From assembly GCF_900102465.1 (NCBI RefSeq), contig NZ_FNBW01000012.1:109017-173016 (forward strand): 64,000 nt of DNA, written 5' to 3'. This DNA comes from Thalassobaculum litoreum DSM 18839. Lineage in GTDB: Bacteria > Pseudomonadota > Alphaproteobacteria > Thalassobaculales > Thalassobaculaceae. The translations under genes were made by a program, and so were the position numbers. Below the pieces are notes generated by a model, which was given only the letters and a program-made list of their open reading frames with translations, did not search any database and had not been told where the DNA came from. Of the stretch, positions 25,674 through 33,765 are shown piece after piece (within the stretch, counting starts at the first letter, position 1; every line of letters starts with the position of its first letter).

Positions 25674-27215
25674 TCAGTCGCCGGCCGGATACGGTCTGTA
25701 CGGCCGCTCGACCGAGGGCACTCGGACAAGCGCCCGGGTGCCCTTCCCGGGCGCGCTCCACAGGGTCAGGGCGCCGTCCTGCAGCTCGATCAGGCGCCGG
25801 GCCAGCGGCAGGCCGAGGCCGAACCCGTCCGGCGCCACCGTCGGATCCGACTGCGCCCGGGCGAACGGCTCCATCAGCATGGACAGGTCGCGCATGTCGA
25901 AGCCGATCCCGTCATCCTCGACGACGATCTCCACGTCGTCCTGGTCGGGTTGCGCGAAGGCGATGTGGACATGGCCGCCGTCGCGTCCGTACTTCACCGC
26001 GTTGTCGACCAGATTGATCAGCGCCTGGCGCAGCAACCGCTCGTCGATGCGGGCGGAAACCGGGAAATCGGGACGGGCGACGGTGATGTGCTGATGCCGG
26101 TCGTGGCTTTTGGTGCGCATCATCGCCGCCACGCCGCCGACGACCCGGCCGATATCGACGATGTCCCGGTTGACGCTGATCGTGTCGGTCTCGATCCGCG
26201 ACAGGTCGAGTAGGTCGGTCACCAACTCGAGCAGGTGTTCGCCGGACGCCTTGATGTCGCCGGCGTATTCCTTGCGCTTGGCCGGCGTTATCCCGAGGCT
26301 GTCGGCCGAGTCCAGCAGTTGCGCGTAGCCGATGATGGCGTTCAGCGGCGTGCGCAGTTCGTGGCTCATCTGCGCCAGGAACCGGGTCTTGGCGTCGTTG
26401 GCGAGCCGCAGCTCCTCCTCCGCGCGGCTGCGTTCCGCCAGCGAGAAGGCCATGTGCTGGATCGACCGGACCGTCCGCTCGATATGGCGGACCATCGGGC
26501 GGAAGATGAAGATGACCTCCAGTACCAGCAGAATCAGGGTCGCCACCCACATCAGGGTCTTGGTCAGCACCAGCTGCTCGAGATGGGCCTCGCCCTCGCG
26601 CTGGATGATCTGGGCGACGCGGTCCAGCCGGCGGGGAAGATCGGTATGGGCGATGTCGAAGATCGCCGCCTGGGTCGCGTCGATCCTCTCGGCCGCCCCC
26701 GGCGGAAGCGCGATCAGGGTGCGCAGCAGCCCGATATAGCGGGTGAGCAGCGGATCGACCGGCTGGGGGCCGTCGAAATAGGCGGCGCCGAGGGCAGGCG
26801 ACATCTCGCCCTGGGGCATCGGCTCCACCGCCCCGGGCAGGCAGTCCGCGCCTTCGGCCGCCGTTGCCTGCAGCGCCTCGGCATTCCGGCTCAGCATGAT
26901 CCGGTGCGCGCGCTCCAGCAGATCCGTGCAGGCCGAAATCTCGGCGATGAGGTCGGACCGTTCGGCCGGCGTCGCGGCGGGCAGGGACGCCGTCAGGAAA
27001 GCGGTCTTCTGAGTCAGCATGCGCTGACGTCCGGCGACATTGATCTCGGCGGCAAGCTGGTCCTGGGTCGAGACCATGAAGATGGTGGTGAGCCAGATCA
27101 CCGTGGCGATCAGGCCGACCAGCGTCAGGCCGATCGCATAGGCGACCGTCGGTGCGCGTTTGGACCACGCGATCGGTCCCGGATCTGCGCCCTGTGCACC
27201 TGAGGCTTCGATCAT
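25674..27215 (-). CDS. Membrane sensor histidine kinase with PilJ-type sensor domain
   Basis: The 513-residue kinase has a first span near residues 25-50 (GLTLVGLIATVIWLTTIFMV), a periplasmic domain with NVAGRQRMLTQKTAFLTAS as in PilJ/NarX sensors, a second span near 217-237 (WVATLILLVLEVIFIFRP), HisKA with His285 in FLAQMSHELRTPLNA, and HATPase_c with ALINLVDNAVKYG, EDDGIGFD and DGFGLGLPLARRL. NarX-like domains sense small anions in some cases; the ligand here is unknown. No response regulator is adjacent. An AT-rich 185-base region upstream holds its promoter. Confidence 0.88.
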   Translation of the reverse strand: MIEASGAQGADPGPIAWSKRAPTVAYAIGLTLVGLIATVIWLTTIFMVSTQDQLAAEINVAGRQRMLTQKTAFLTASLPAATPAERSDLIAEISACTDLLERAHRIMLSRNAEALQATAAEGADCLPGAVEPMPQGEMSPALGAAYFDGPQPVDPLLTRYIGLLRTLIALPPGAAERIDATQAAIFDIAHTDLPRRLDRVAQIIQREGEAHLEQLVLTKTLMWVATLILLVLEVIFIFRPMVRHIERTVRSIQHMAFSLAERSRAEEELRLANDAKTRFLAQMSHELRTPLNAIIGYAQLLDSADSLGITPAKRKEYAGDIKASGEHLLELVTDLLDLSRIETDTISVNRDIVDIGRVVGGVAAMMRTKSHDRHQHITVARPDFPVSARIDERLLRQALINLVDNAVKYGRDGGHVHIAFAQPDQDDVEIVVEDDGIGFDMRDLSMLMEPFARAQSDPTVAPDGFGLGLPLARRLIELQDGALTLWSAPGKGTRALVRVPSVERPYRPYPAGD

Positions 27216-27340
27216 TCCGCCTCGCCCCGTTCGATCGTCACGCCGGTCGGCGGCGGCCGAGTTCGGTCATCTGACGCCGAGCATCGAATACTCTGAACCT
27301 ATTGATTGCAGGCATTGCAGAAAAACTACAATGAAAATCA

Positions 27341-27354
27341 AATTTTCGAAAATT
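27341..27354. promoter_or_regulatory. 14-base perfect palindrome upstream of the PilJ-type kinase
   Basis: AATTTTCGAAAATT lies in an unusually AT-rich stretch (about 27290-27360) between the acyl-CoA dehydrogenase stop and the kinase start. It is 126 bases upstream of the kinase ATG, and direct copies of ATTGCAG lie nearby (27304-27320). It could be an operator or a nucleoid-protein site. Confidence 0.35.
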
Positions 27355-27400
27355 CGATAGCCGCCCCTCCTGCGGGACGGCGCACCTATGCGGAGGCGGT

Positions 27401-28567
27401 CTAAGCGGGAGAGCGCGCGACCAACTGCTTGGCGATGATGATCCGCTGCAGCTCGTTGGTCCCTTCGCCGATCGCCAGCAGGGGAGCGTCGCGGTAGTAG
27501 CGCTCGATGTTGAATTCCTTGGAATAGCCGTAGGCGCCGTGCAGGCGCATCGCCTCCAGGGAGTTGTGAACGGCGGCCTCGGTGGCGAACAGCTTGGCCA
27601 TGCCGGCCTCCAGGTCGCAGCGCTCGCCCCGGTCATAGGCCTTGGCGGCCTGCTCGACCAGGAGGCGGGCGGCCTCGGCCTGGGTCGCCATGTCTGCCAG
27701 CTTGAACTGGATCGCCTGGTGGTCGGCGATCGGCTTGCCGAAGGTCTTGCGCTGTTGGGCGTAGCGCACGCTCTCTTCCAGACAGGCGCGGGCGATGCCG
27801 ACGCCGCGGGCGGCGACGTTGATCCGGCCGAGCTCCAGCCCGCCGAGGATCTGCTGCAGCCCCCGGCCCTCCTCGCCGCCGATCAGGTTGTCGGCCGGCA
27901 CGAAACAGTCGTCATAGACCAGCTCGCCGGAATCGATGCCCTTGTAGCCGAGCTTCTCCAGCTTGGAGACGGAGACCCCCTCGCCCTTCTCGATCAGCAT
28001 CAGGGACATGCCTCTGTGCCGCGGTTCCGCCTGCGGGTCGGTCTTCACCAGCACGGCCAGCAGGTGGCCCTGCACCGAGTTGGAGATCCAGGTCTTGGTG
28101 CCGTTGACCCGGTAGCCGTTGCCGTCCTTACGGGCGGTAGTGCGGATGCCCTGAAGGTCGGTGCCGGCATCCGGTTCGGTCAGGGCGATGCCGCCGCGCA
28201 GTTCGCCGCTGGCGAACTTGGGCAGCCACTTGCGCTTCTGCTCCTCTGTGCCGGCGCGCTCGACCGCCTGGGCCATGATCAGGTGGCTGTTGAAGATGCC
28301 GGAGACCGACATCCAGACCGCCGACACCCGCTCCACGATCTTCGAGTAGGTCGCCGCCGAGAGGCCGAGGCCGCCGTATTCCTCGCCTATGGTGGCGCCG
28401 AACAGGCCCAGATCCTTCATCTTCTCCACGATCTTGGCCGGCCATTCGTCGCGGGCCTCCAGGTCGTGGGCGACCGGGCGCACGTCGCGCTCCAGGAAGC
28501 GGTCGACCGCGTCGAGAATCAGGGCTTCCTGTTCGTCCAGGGCCGCCTGGTCTTCCGCCACCGCCAT
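27401..28567 (-). CDS. Acyl-CoA dehydrogenase
   Basis: The 388-residue flavoenzyme has the ACAD signatures GGIALTEPDAGTDLQGIRTT (FAD/acyl binding), GTKTWISNS, FGKPIADHQAIQFKLADMAT and the C-terminal LHGAYGYSKEFNIERYYRDA followed by the catalytic Glu in AIGEGTNE. It introduces a 2,3-double bond into an acyl-CoA and passes electrons to ETF. Chain specificity cannot be read. It is last in a five-gene minus-strand cluster; its start lies one base after the maoC stop. Confidence 0.92.
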   Translation of the reverse strand: MAVAEDQAALDEQEALILDAVDRFLERDVRPVAHDLEARDEWPAKIVEKMKDLGLFGATIGEEYGGLGLSAATYSKIVERVSAVWMSVSGIFNSHLIMAQAVERAGTEEQKRKWLPKFASGELRGGIALTEPDAGTDLQGIRTTARKDGNGYRVNGTKTWISNSVQGHLLAVLVKTDPQAEPRHRGMSLMLIEKGEGVSVSKLEKLGYKGIDSGELVYDDCFVPADNLIGGEEGRGLQQILGGLELGRINVAARGVGIARACLEESVRYAQQRKTFGKPIADHQAIQFKLADMATQAEAARLLVEQAAKAYDRGERCDLEAGMAKLFATEAAVHNSLEAMRLHGAYGYSKEFNIERYYRDAPLLAIGEGTNELQRIIIAKQLVARSPA

Positions 28568-28568
28568 C

Positions 28569-29042
28569 TCACCCCTCCTGCGGGCGTATCGGCACCAGGA
28601 TGGTGCGTTCGTAGGTCATGACCACGGTGTCGTCCTGCTTGCGGCCGGTGGTGGCGAAGCGGACGATGCCCTGGTGCGGGCGGGATTTGGATTCCCGCTT
28701 CTCCAGGATTTCGGAGCTGGCATAGAGCGTGTCGCCGACGAAGACCGGGGCCGGCATCTTGATGTCGGTCCAGCCCAGATTGGCGATCGCCCGCTGCGAG
28801 GTGTCTCGCACCGTCATGCCGGTCACGATCGACAGGGTCAGGCAGGAATTCACCAGCAGCCGGCCGAACTCCGTCCCGGCGGCGTATTCCGCATCGAAAT
28901 GCGCCGGATGGGTGTTCATGGTCAGCAGGGTGAACCAGGTGTTATCGGCCTCGTTGATGGTCCGGCCCGGCCAGTGCTCGTAGACGTCGCCGACGGCGAA
29001 GTCGTCGTAGTACCGGCCGTCGCCGTCCCTGGCTCCGCTCAT
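28569..29042 (-). CDS. MaoC-like dehydratase (mesaconyl-CoA hydratase-like)
   Basis: The 157-residue hot-dog protein has YYDDFAVGDVYEHWPGRTIN, the hydratase Asp/His motif in ADNTWFTLLTMNTHPAHFD, FGRLLVNSCLTLSIVTGM and FVGDTLYASSEILEKRES. Single-domain relatives hydrate enoyl-CoA or mesaconyl-type C4-C5 esters. It would take the product of the adjacent acyl-CoA dehydrogenase. Its start overlaps the MmgE/PrpD stop by four bases (ATGA type), indicating coupling. Confidence 0.88.
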   Translation of the reverse strand: MSGARDGDGRYYDDFAVGDVYEHWPGRTINEADNTWFTLLTMNTHPAHFDAEYAAGTEFGRLLVNSCLTLSIVTGMTVRDTSQRAIANLGWTDIKMPAPVFVGDTLYASSEILEKRESKSRPHQGIVRFATTGRKQDDTVVMTYERTILVPIRPQEG

Positions 29043-30463
29043 TCCTCACCCGCCGCGCGCAGGGGCTGCGGCGCCGGACGCGACAGGTCGAGCACCCCGG
29101 CGATGGCGGTCTGACGGTCCAGGCTCAGGATGGCCTCGGCCAGGGCGGCCGCCCGCTCTGGCGGCAGGCAGGGGCCGACCAGCGCATCGAACTTCGCCCG
29201 ATGCTCGTCCTCGCTCGGCCAGTTGTCCGGCTCGCCCTTGGGCACCTCGACGAAGGTCTCGAAGCTGCCGCGGGTGGTCTCGATGGTCGCCGATCCGGCC
29301 ATGTTCGCCGGGAAGGCGGCATCGCAGCGGGCGTCGAGCTCACAGGAAACCTTGTTGGTCAGGTCCAGGGTGGTCTTGTCGGTCAGGTGGGTCTTGTAGT
29401 CGTCCCAGCCGAACCCGCCCAGGCGCAGGGCGGCGGCGGCGAGGAACGGCATGGAGAACTGGCCGTCCACCACAGTGACCGGCTTTCGCTTCATCTCGAT
29501 CGGGCCGCCGATAATGGTCATGCCGTTCGCCGGCAGGCCGATGCGGATGGTGGTGACCTCCTCCGCCTTGATGTCGTTGGCCGCCCGCAGCGCCATCACC
29601 GCATCCATCGGCGCGTGGCTGTAGCGGCAGGAGGGGTAGGGTTTCACCGCGACGTTCAGGGTCTCCCACACGCTGCCCAGCCCGGCGGCGGCCTTGGCCG
29701 GCGTGGCGTTCGGGGCGTAGAGGGCGAGGAAGCCGCGCTTGCCGTCGATCCCATGCGCCGGCGCCTTGAAGTCCTCGGCGGCAAGGCGGGCGGCGACCAC
29801 ACCGCTCTGCGCCGCCCAGCCGACCTGGAACAGCTTGCTCCACGAGCCTTCGGCCAGGAACTCCAGCGATCCGGCGGACTGGCTGAGCGCGATGCCGAAG
29901 CTGGCGGCGATGCGCTCGCCGGAGAGGCCGAGACAGCGCCCGGCGGCGGCCGCCGCGCCGAACACGCCGCAGGTGGCGGTCGGGTGGTAGCCGCGGTTGT
30001 AGTGGTCGATCGGGTTGAGGGCGAGCGACAGGCGGATCTGCACCTCGTAGCCGGCGATGATCGCGGCCAGCACCGTCGCGCCGTCGCAGCCCGACATCTC
30101 GGCGGCGGCGAAGGCGGCCGGCACGATCGGCGCCGACGGGTGGATCGAGCCGCCGGCATGGGTGTCGTCGAAATCGAGGCTGTGGGCCAGCGCGCCGTTC
30201 AGCCAGGCCGCCCCCGGCGGGGTCCAGCCGTCTCGGCTGCCGATCACCCGGGCGGATCCGTTGGCGTAGCCGAGCGCCCGGGCGGCGGCGATCAGGGACG
30301 GGGTGGAGGGCGCTTCGTGCTGGGCGCGCACGGCGATGCCCATGGTGTCGAGAATCAGCGTCTTGGCCCGGGATGCCACGTCCTCGGGAATGTCGGAAAG
30401 CGTCAGACCGGCGGCGAAATCGCCAAGCGCGCGGGTGACGTCGAGGCTGTCCTGAACGGTCAT
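29039..30463 (-). CDS. MmgE/PrpD family protein
   Basis: The 474-residue protein shows the family landmarks AKTLILDTMGIAVRAQHEAP, HSLDFDDTHAGGSIHPSAPI, NRGYHPTATCGVFGAAAAAG and YSHAPMDAVMALR. PrpD dehydrates 2-methylcitrate, and others act as cis-aconitate decarboxylases or on related tricarboxylic and dicarboxylic acids. With MaoC and acyl-CoA dehydrogenase it suggests breakdown of a branched di- or tricarboxylate, which is inference. No prpB/prpC partner is present, so a standard methylcitrate cycle is not indicated. Confidence 0.88.
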   Translation of the reverse strand: MTVQDSLDVTRALGDFAAGLTLSDIPEDVASRAKTLILDTMGIAVRAQHEAPSTPSLIAAARALGYANGSARVIGSRDGWTPPGAAWLNGALAHSLDFDDTHAGGSIHPSAPIVPAAFAAAEMSGCDGATVLAAIIAGYEVQIRLSLALNPIDHYNRGYHPTATCGVFGAAAAAGRCLGLSGERIAASFGIALSQSAGSLEFLAEGSWSKLFQVGWAAQSGVVAARLAAEDFKAPAHGIDGKRGFLALYAPNATPAKAAAGLGSVWETLNVAVKPYPSCRYSHAPMDAVMALRAANDIKAEEVTTIRIGLPANGMTIIGGPIEMKRKPVTVVDGQFSMPFLAAAALRLGGFGWDDYKTHLTDKTTLDLTNKVSCELDARCDAAFPANMAGSATIETTRGSFETFVEVPKGEPDNWPSEDEHRAKFDALVGPCLPPERAAALAEAILSLDRQTAIAGVLDLSRPAPQPLRAAGEE

Positions 30464-30545
30464 CGTCTCCTCCCATGGAGCGGCATTTGTTTGTTGGGAG
30501 GAAGCGTAGGAGCCGGCACCGGGCCCGTCAAACCGCTAACTTGCG

Positions 30546-31577
30546 CTAGGCCCGTGGCAGGAACACCCGCTTGTAGACCTGCCCGGTGAAGCCGATCACC
30601 AGGAAGATCCGCACCACGTGGAAGGCGACGACGATGGGCACGCCCAGGTGCAGGATCTTGGCGGTGATGCTCATCTCGGCCATGCCGCCGGGGGAGATCG
30701 CCAGGGCCATGGTTACCGGCGGCAGACCGACCAACAGGCCGATGACGATGCCCGTCGCCACGTTGAGCCCGACCAGGATCACCGTCGACAGGAAGGCCGG
30801 GGCCAGGAACCGGCGCAGGGCGAGGACCCGGTCGCGCTGGTAGCGCAGGCCCAGCGTGGCGCCCATCACCACCTGGGCGAAGTTGACCAGTTCCGTCGGC
30901 ACGCCGGACAGCACGTTGCCCGAGATCGACACGGCCAGGGCCACGAGCATGGGGCCGAGGAACCAGGCATTGGCGATCTTGCGCCGGCCGCCGAGCCAGC
31001 CCAGCGCCGCGCATCCCGCCAGCAGCACGGCGAGCCCGAGGGGCTGAAACGGTAGGACGAGCAGCTCGAACGGGTCGGAGCCGGTCAGGCCGAGAAGGGT
31101 GACGATCGGCGGGATCGTGATGACCACCAGCAGGATGCGCAGGGACTGGGCGAGCGAGACCGAGGCGGTGTCGCCCTTATGCTGTTCGGCCAGCACCGAC
31201 ATTTCCACCACCCCGCCGGGCACGCTGGAGAAGAAGGCGGTCGCCGGATCGGTGCCGGACGTCCGCAGCAGGGCGAGGCCAGCCAGGACGCCGTATCCGA
31301 TGGACAGGAAGGCGGCGCCGATCATCACCGGCAGGAAGCCGGCGACATAGGCGGCGACCTGCGGGGTGAAGGTCAGGCCGATGGCGCAGCCGAGCAGCAC
31401 CTGCCCGACCTGGCGCCCGCCCGGCGGCATCGCCAGCCTGAAGCCGCACAGGCCGACCGCCGCCACCACCGCCAGGCTGCCCAACAGCCAGGCGAGCGGC
31501 ACCCCCAGGCGCGAGAACGCGTACCCGCCGAGGCCGCCCAGGGCGAGGGTGAGCAACCAGAGTCCAGCGTGGCGCAT
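30546..31577 (-). CDS. AbrB-family membrane protein (putative transporter)
   Basis: The 343-residue protein has about 10-11 spans in two related halves, each with a glycine/proline motif: FFSSVPGGVVEMSVLAEQ in the first and ALAISPGGMAEMSITAKIL in the second. This is the AbrB/AmoA-like membrane family, often misnamed a regulator or ammonia monooxygenase. Its position in a catabolic operon suggests uptake or efflux of the pathway substrate. It is 82 bases upstream of the PrpD-like gene, with a possible internal promoter between them. Confidence 0.85.
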   Translation of the reverse strand: MRHAGLWLLTLALGGLGGYAFSRLGVPLAWLLGSLAVVAAVGLCGFRLAMPPGGRQVGQVLLGCAIGLTFTPQVAAYVAGFLPVMIGAAFLSIGYGVLAGLALLRTSGTDPATAFFSSVPGGVVEMSVLAEQHKGDTASVSLAQSLRILLVVITIPPIVTLLGLTGSDPFELLVLPFQPLGLAVLLAGCAALGWLGGRRKIANAWFLGPMLVALAVSISGNVLSGVPTELVNFAQVVMGATLGLRYQRDRVLALRRFLAPAFLSTVILVGLNVATGIVIGLLVGLPPVTMALAISPGGMAEMSITAKILHLGVPIVVAFHVVRIFLVIGFTGQVYKRVFLPRA

Positions 31578-31619
31578 TCGGAGACCTTCAGATTGAGAGC
31601 CGGGCGGGTGCGGGCTCGC

Positions 31620-32396
31620 TCAGAGGGCGCGGGTGGCGCCCCCGTCCATGTCGATCACGCTACCTTGCAGAAGGTTGCCGGCCTCCGACACCGCGAAAAC
31701 GGCGAGGTTGGCGATATCCTCCGGTTTGCCGAGCCGCATCACCCGCCAGTTCGCCTCCATCTTCGCCAGGGCGGCGGCCTCGTCGATGCCCTCCTCGCGC
31801 ATGATGAACTCGACCCGCTGACGGATGCGCGGGGTGAGCACCGGGCCCGGATGGATGGCGTTGACCCGCACCCCGTCCTGCACGCCGCGGTCGGCCATGG
31901 CCTTGGTGAAATTGGTCAGCGCGGAGTTGACCGACCCGCCGATGGCGAAGTTCTTCTCCGACACCCGGGCGCCGACGCCGATGACGTTCAGGATGCAGCC
32001 CTTGGTCTTCATCAGATGCGGCCAGGCGGCCCGGGTCATGCGCACGGCCCCGTAATACTTGAGGGCGAATCCGTCCTCGAAATCGGCATCGGTCAGATCG
32101 AAGAAGTCGCCGTATTTCGTCGCGCCGGCGCTGTGGGCGAGGATGTCCAGCTTGCCGAACGCCGTGACCGCGGCGTCCACCACCTCGGCCGCGGTGCCGG
32201 GCTGCTTCAGGTCCCCGGCGAAGGTCTCCGCCCGGCCACCGGCGGCCCGGATTCCGGAAGCGACGGCATCGAGCTTCTCCTGGCTGCGGGCGGTGATCAG
32301 CACCTCCGCGCCCGCCTTCGCATAGGCTTCGGCGATGGCGGCGCCGATGCCCTGGCTGGCGCCGGTGACGATGGCGGACTTTCCATCCAGCCTCAT
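31620..32396 (-). CDS. Short-chain dehydrogenase/reductase
   Basis: The 258-residue SDR starts MRLDGKSAIVTGASQGIGAA, with NADP-favouring ITARSQEKL after beta2, HSAGATKYGD in place of the usual NNAG, and a C-terminal LLQGSVIDMDGGATRAL. The usual YxxxK is replaced around the predicted site by a sequence reading FAIGGSVNSALTNFTKAMAD: I see no clear catalytic tyrosine next to a lysine, so activity could be altered. It heads the minus-strand catabolic cluster and is divergent from the TauD-like gene. Confidence 0.82.
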   Translation of the reverse strand: MRLDGKSAIVTGASQGIGAAIAEAYAKAGAEVLITARSQEKLDAVASGIRAAGGRAETFAGDLKQPGTAAEVVDAAVTAFGKLDILAHSAGATKYGDFFDLTDADFEDGFALKYYGAVRMTRAAWPHLMKTKGCILNVIGVGARVSEKNFAIGGSVNSALTNFTKAMADRGVQDGVRVNAIHPGPVLTPRIRQRVEFIMREEGIDEAAALAKMEANWRVMRLGKPEDIANLAVFAVSEAGNLLQGSVIDMDGGATRAL

Positions 32397-32512
32397 GACA
32401 TTCCTCCCCTGTGATGATTTAATCGCAACAATAAGCGCCGTCAGAGCTGCATTGCTACCCGTCATGGGGGATCCGTTCCCGTCGGGGGAGCGAGCCTTAA
32501 GGAGAGGAAATC

Positions 32513-33562
32513 ATGGCAACCCCAGTGCCCGCCATCGCGATGCCCGACGGTCCCGTGGACGATCCGGCGGTCTGGCTGGCCGAGGATCTGGAGCGCGACG
32601 AGCGCTGGATCCACCGCCTGTCCGACGGCGAGATTGCCGAGCTGGACCGGGCCGTGGAGGCGGTGCTCGCCAAGGGCCTGACCGCGCAGCGGTTCATCCG
32701 CGACGACTTTCCGCTGACCGCTCTGGCCGACACCATCGCCGGCTGGGCGCATGAGATCGACAACGGGCGCGGCTTCGTGCTGATCCGGGGGCTGGATGCC
32801 AAGCGCTACGACGAGGACGCGCTGCTGGCGCTGTATTGGGGCATCGGCGTGCATCTCGGCCTGCCGGTGGCGCAGAACGCCGACGGCCACCTGCTCGGCC
32901 ATGTGCGCGACCAGGGCCGGGACTACCAGGCCAAGAACGTGCGCGGCTACACCACCAGCGCTCAGCTCAAGGCCCATTGCGACGCCGCCGACGTGGTCGG
33001 CCTGCTGTGCCGCCATCCGGCCAAGTCCGGCGGCGAGAGCCTGATCGCCTCGTCCCTGGCGGTGTACAACCACATCGCCAAGGAACATCCGGAGTACCTG
33101 CCCTACCTGATGGAAGGCTTCCATTTCGACCTGCGCGGCGAGGGCGCGACCGACAATCCGGACGAGACCACCTTCCACAAGGTGCCGGTGTTCTCCTGGT
33201 TCGAGGGTCGGATGTCCTGCCGCTTCAACGAGAAGACCATCGTCGACGGCATGCGCAAGGCCGGCCAGCCACTCGAAGGCAAGGCGCTGGAGGCGGTGAA
33301 GGCGGTGGGCGAACTCGCGATGAGCAAGCCGTTCCGCTACGACATGGTGTTCCAGCAGGGCGACATTCAGTTCCTGTCGAACCACACGGTCCTGCACGCC
33401 CGCAACGCCTTCGAGGACTGGCCGGAGGAGGAGCGCCGGCGCGACCTGTGGCGGCTCTGGCTGAACCTGCGCGACGGCCGCCCGCTCGACCGCAACTTTG
33501 CCGACCGGATGAACACCGGCCCGCGCGGCGGCGTGCGGGTGCGCGCCCAAGCGGCGGAATAA
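32513..33562 (+). CDS. TauD/TfdA family 2-oxoglutarate-dependent dioxygenase
   Basis: The 349-residue protein has the iron facial triad His155/Asp157 (AHCDAAD) and His295 (NHTVLHAR), plus a 2-oxoglutarate-binding Arg in ERRRDLWRLWLN. The N-terminal RGFVLIRGL matches TauD relatives. The substrate is unknown; the family hydroxylates sulfonates, aryloxy acids and carnitine-like compounds. GGAGAGGAA lies 3-11 bases before the ATG. It is divergent from the SDR-AbrB-PrpD-MaoC-ACAD operon across 116 bases and could carry out its first oxidation. Confidence 0.9.
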   Translation: MATPVPAIAMPDGPVDDPAVWLAEDLERDERWIHRLSDGEIAELDRAVEAVLAKGLTAQRFIRDDFPLTALADTIAGWAHEIDNGRGFVLIRGLDAKRYDEDALLALYWGIGVHLGLPVAQNADGHLLGHVRDQGRDYQAKNVRGYTTSAQLKAHCDAADVVGLLCRHPAKSGGESLIASSLAVYNHIAKEHPEYLPYLMEGFHFDLRGEGATDNPDETTFHKVPVFSWFEGRMSCRFNEKTIVDGMRKAGQPLEGKALEAVKAVGELAMSKPFRYDMVFQQGDIQFLSNHTVLHARNAFEDWPEEERRRDLWRLWLNLRDGRPLDRNFADRMNTGPRGGVRVRAQAAE

Positions 33563-33570
33563 GCCGTCCG

Positions 33571-33607
33571 AGGATGTCCGGCCGGGCGATTCGGCCGAAC
33601 ATCCTTT
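33571..33607 (+). terminator. Hairpin after the TauD-like gene
   Basis: AGGATGT-C-CGGCCG (33571-33584) pairs with CGGCCG-A-ACATCCT (33592-33605) around loop GGCGATT, with one internal mismatch, followed by TT. It lies 9 bases after the stop codon. The short T tail makes it a moderate terminator. Confidence 0.6.
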
Positions 33608-33765
33608 GCCGGCACCGACAATCGCGTCGGGTCGTGCAGCCCTGGCAGCGTGGGGATTTTCTATACCCGCCCTTGTGTCCGCGTTTCCCTGGTAAGCTCG
33701 CCTCCGACCGAGGCTTCCGAGTGACTGGGCTAAGTGTCCGGGCCGAGTAGCTGGAGGGACGATCC

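Noticed and set aside
29039..30463. A methylcitrate cycle operon
   Set aside because: Only the PrpD-like gene is present; no prpB, prpC or prpR is seen, and the neighbours differ.
30546..31577. AbrB as a DNA-binding transcriptional regulator
   Set aside because: The protein is almost entirely membrane spans in two repeated halves; the name is shared with an unrelated DNA-binding family.
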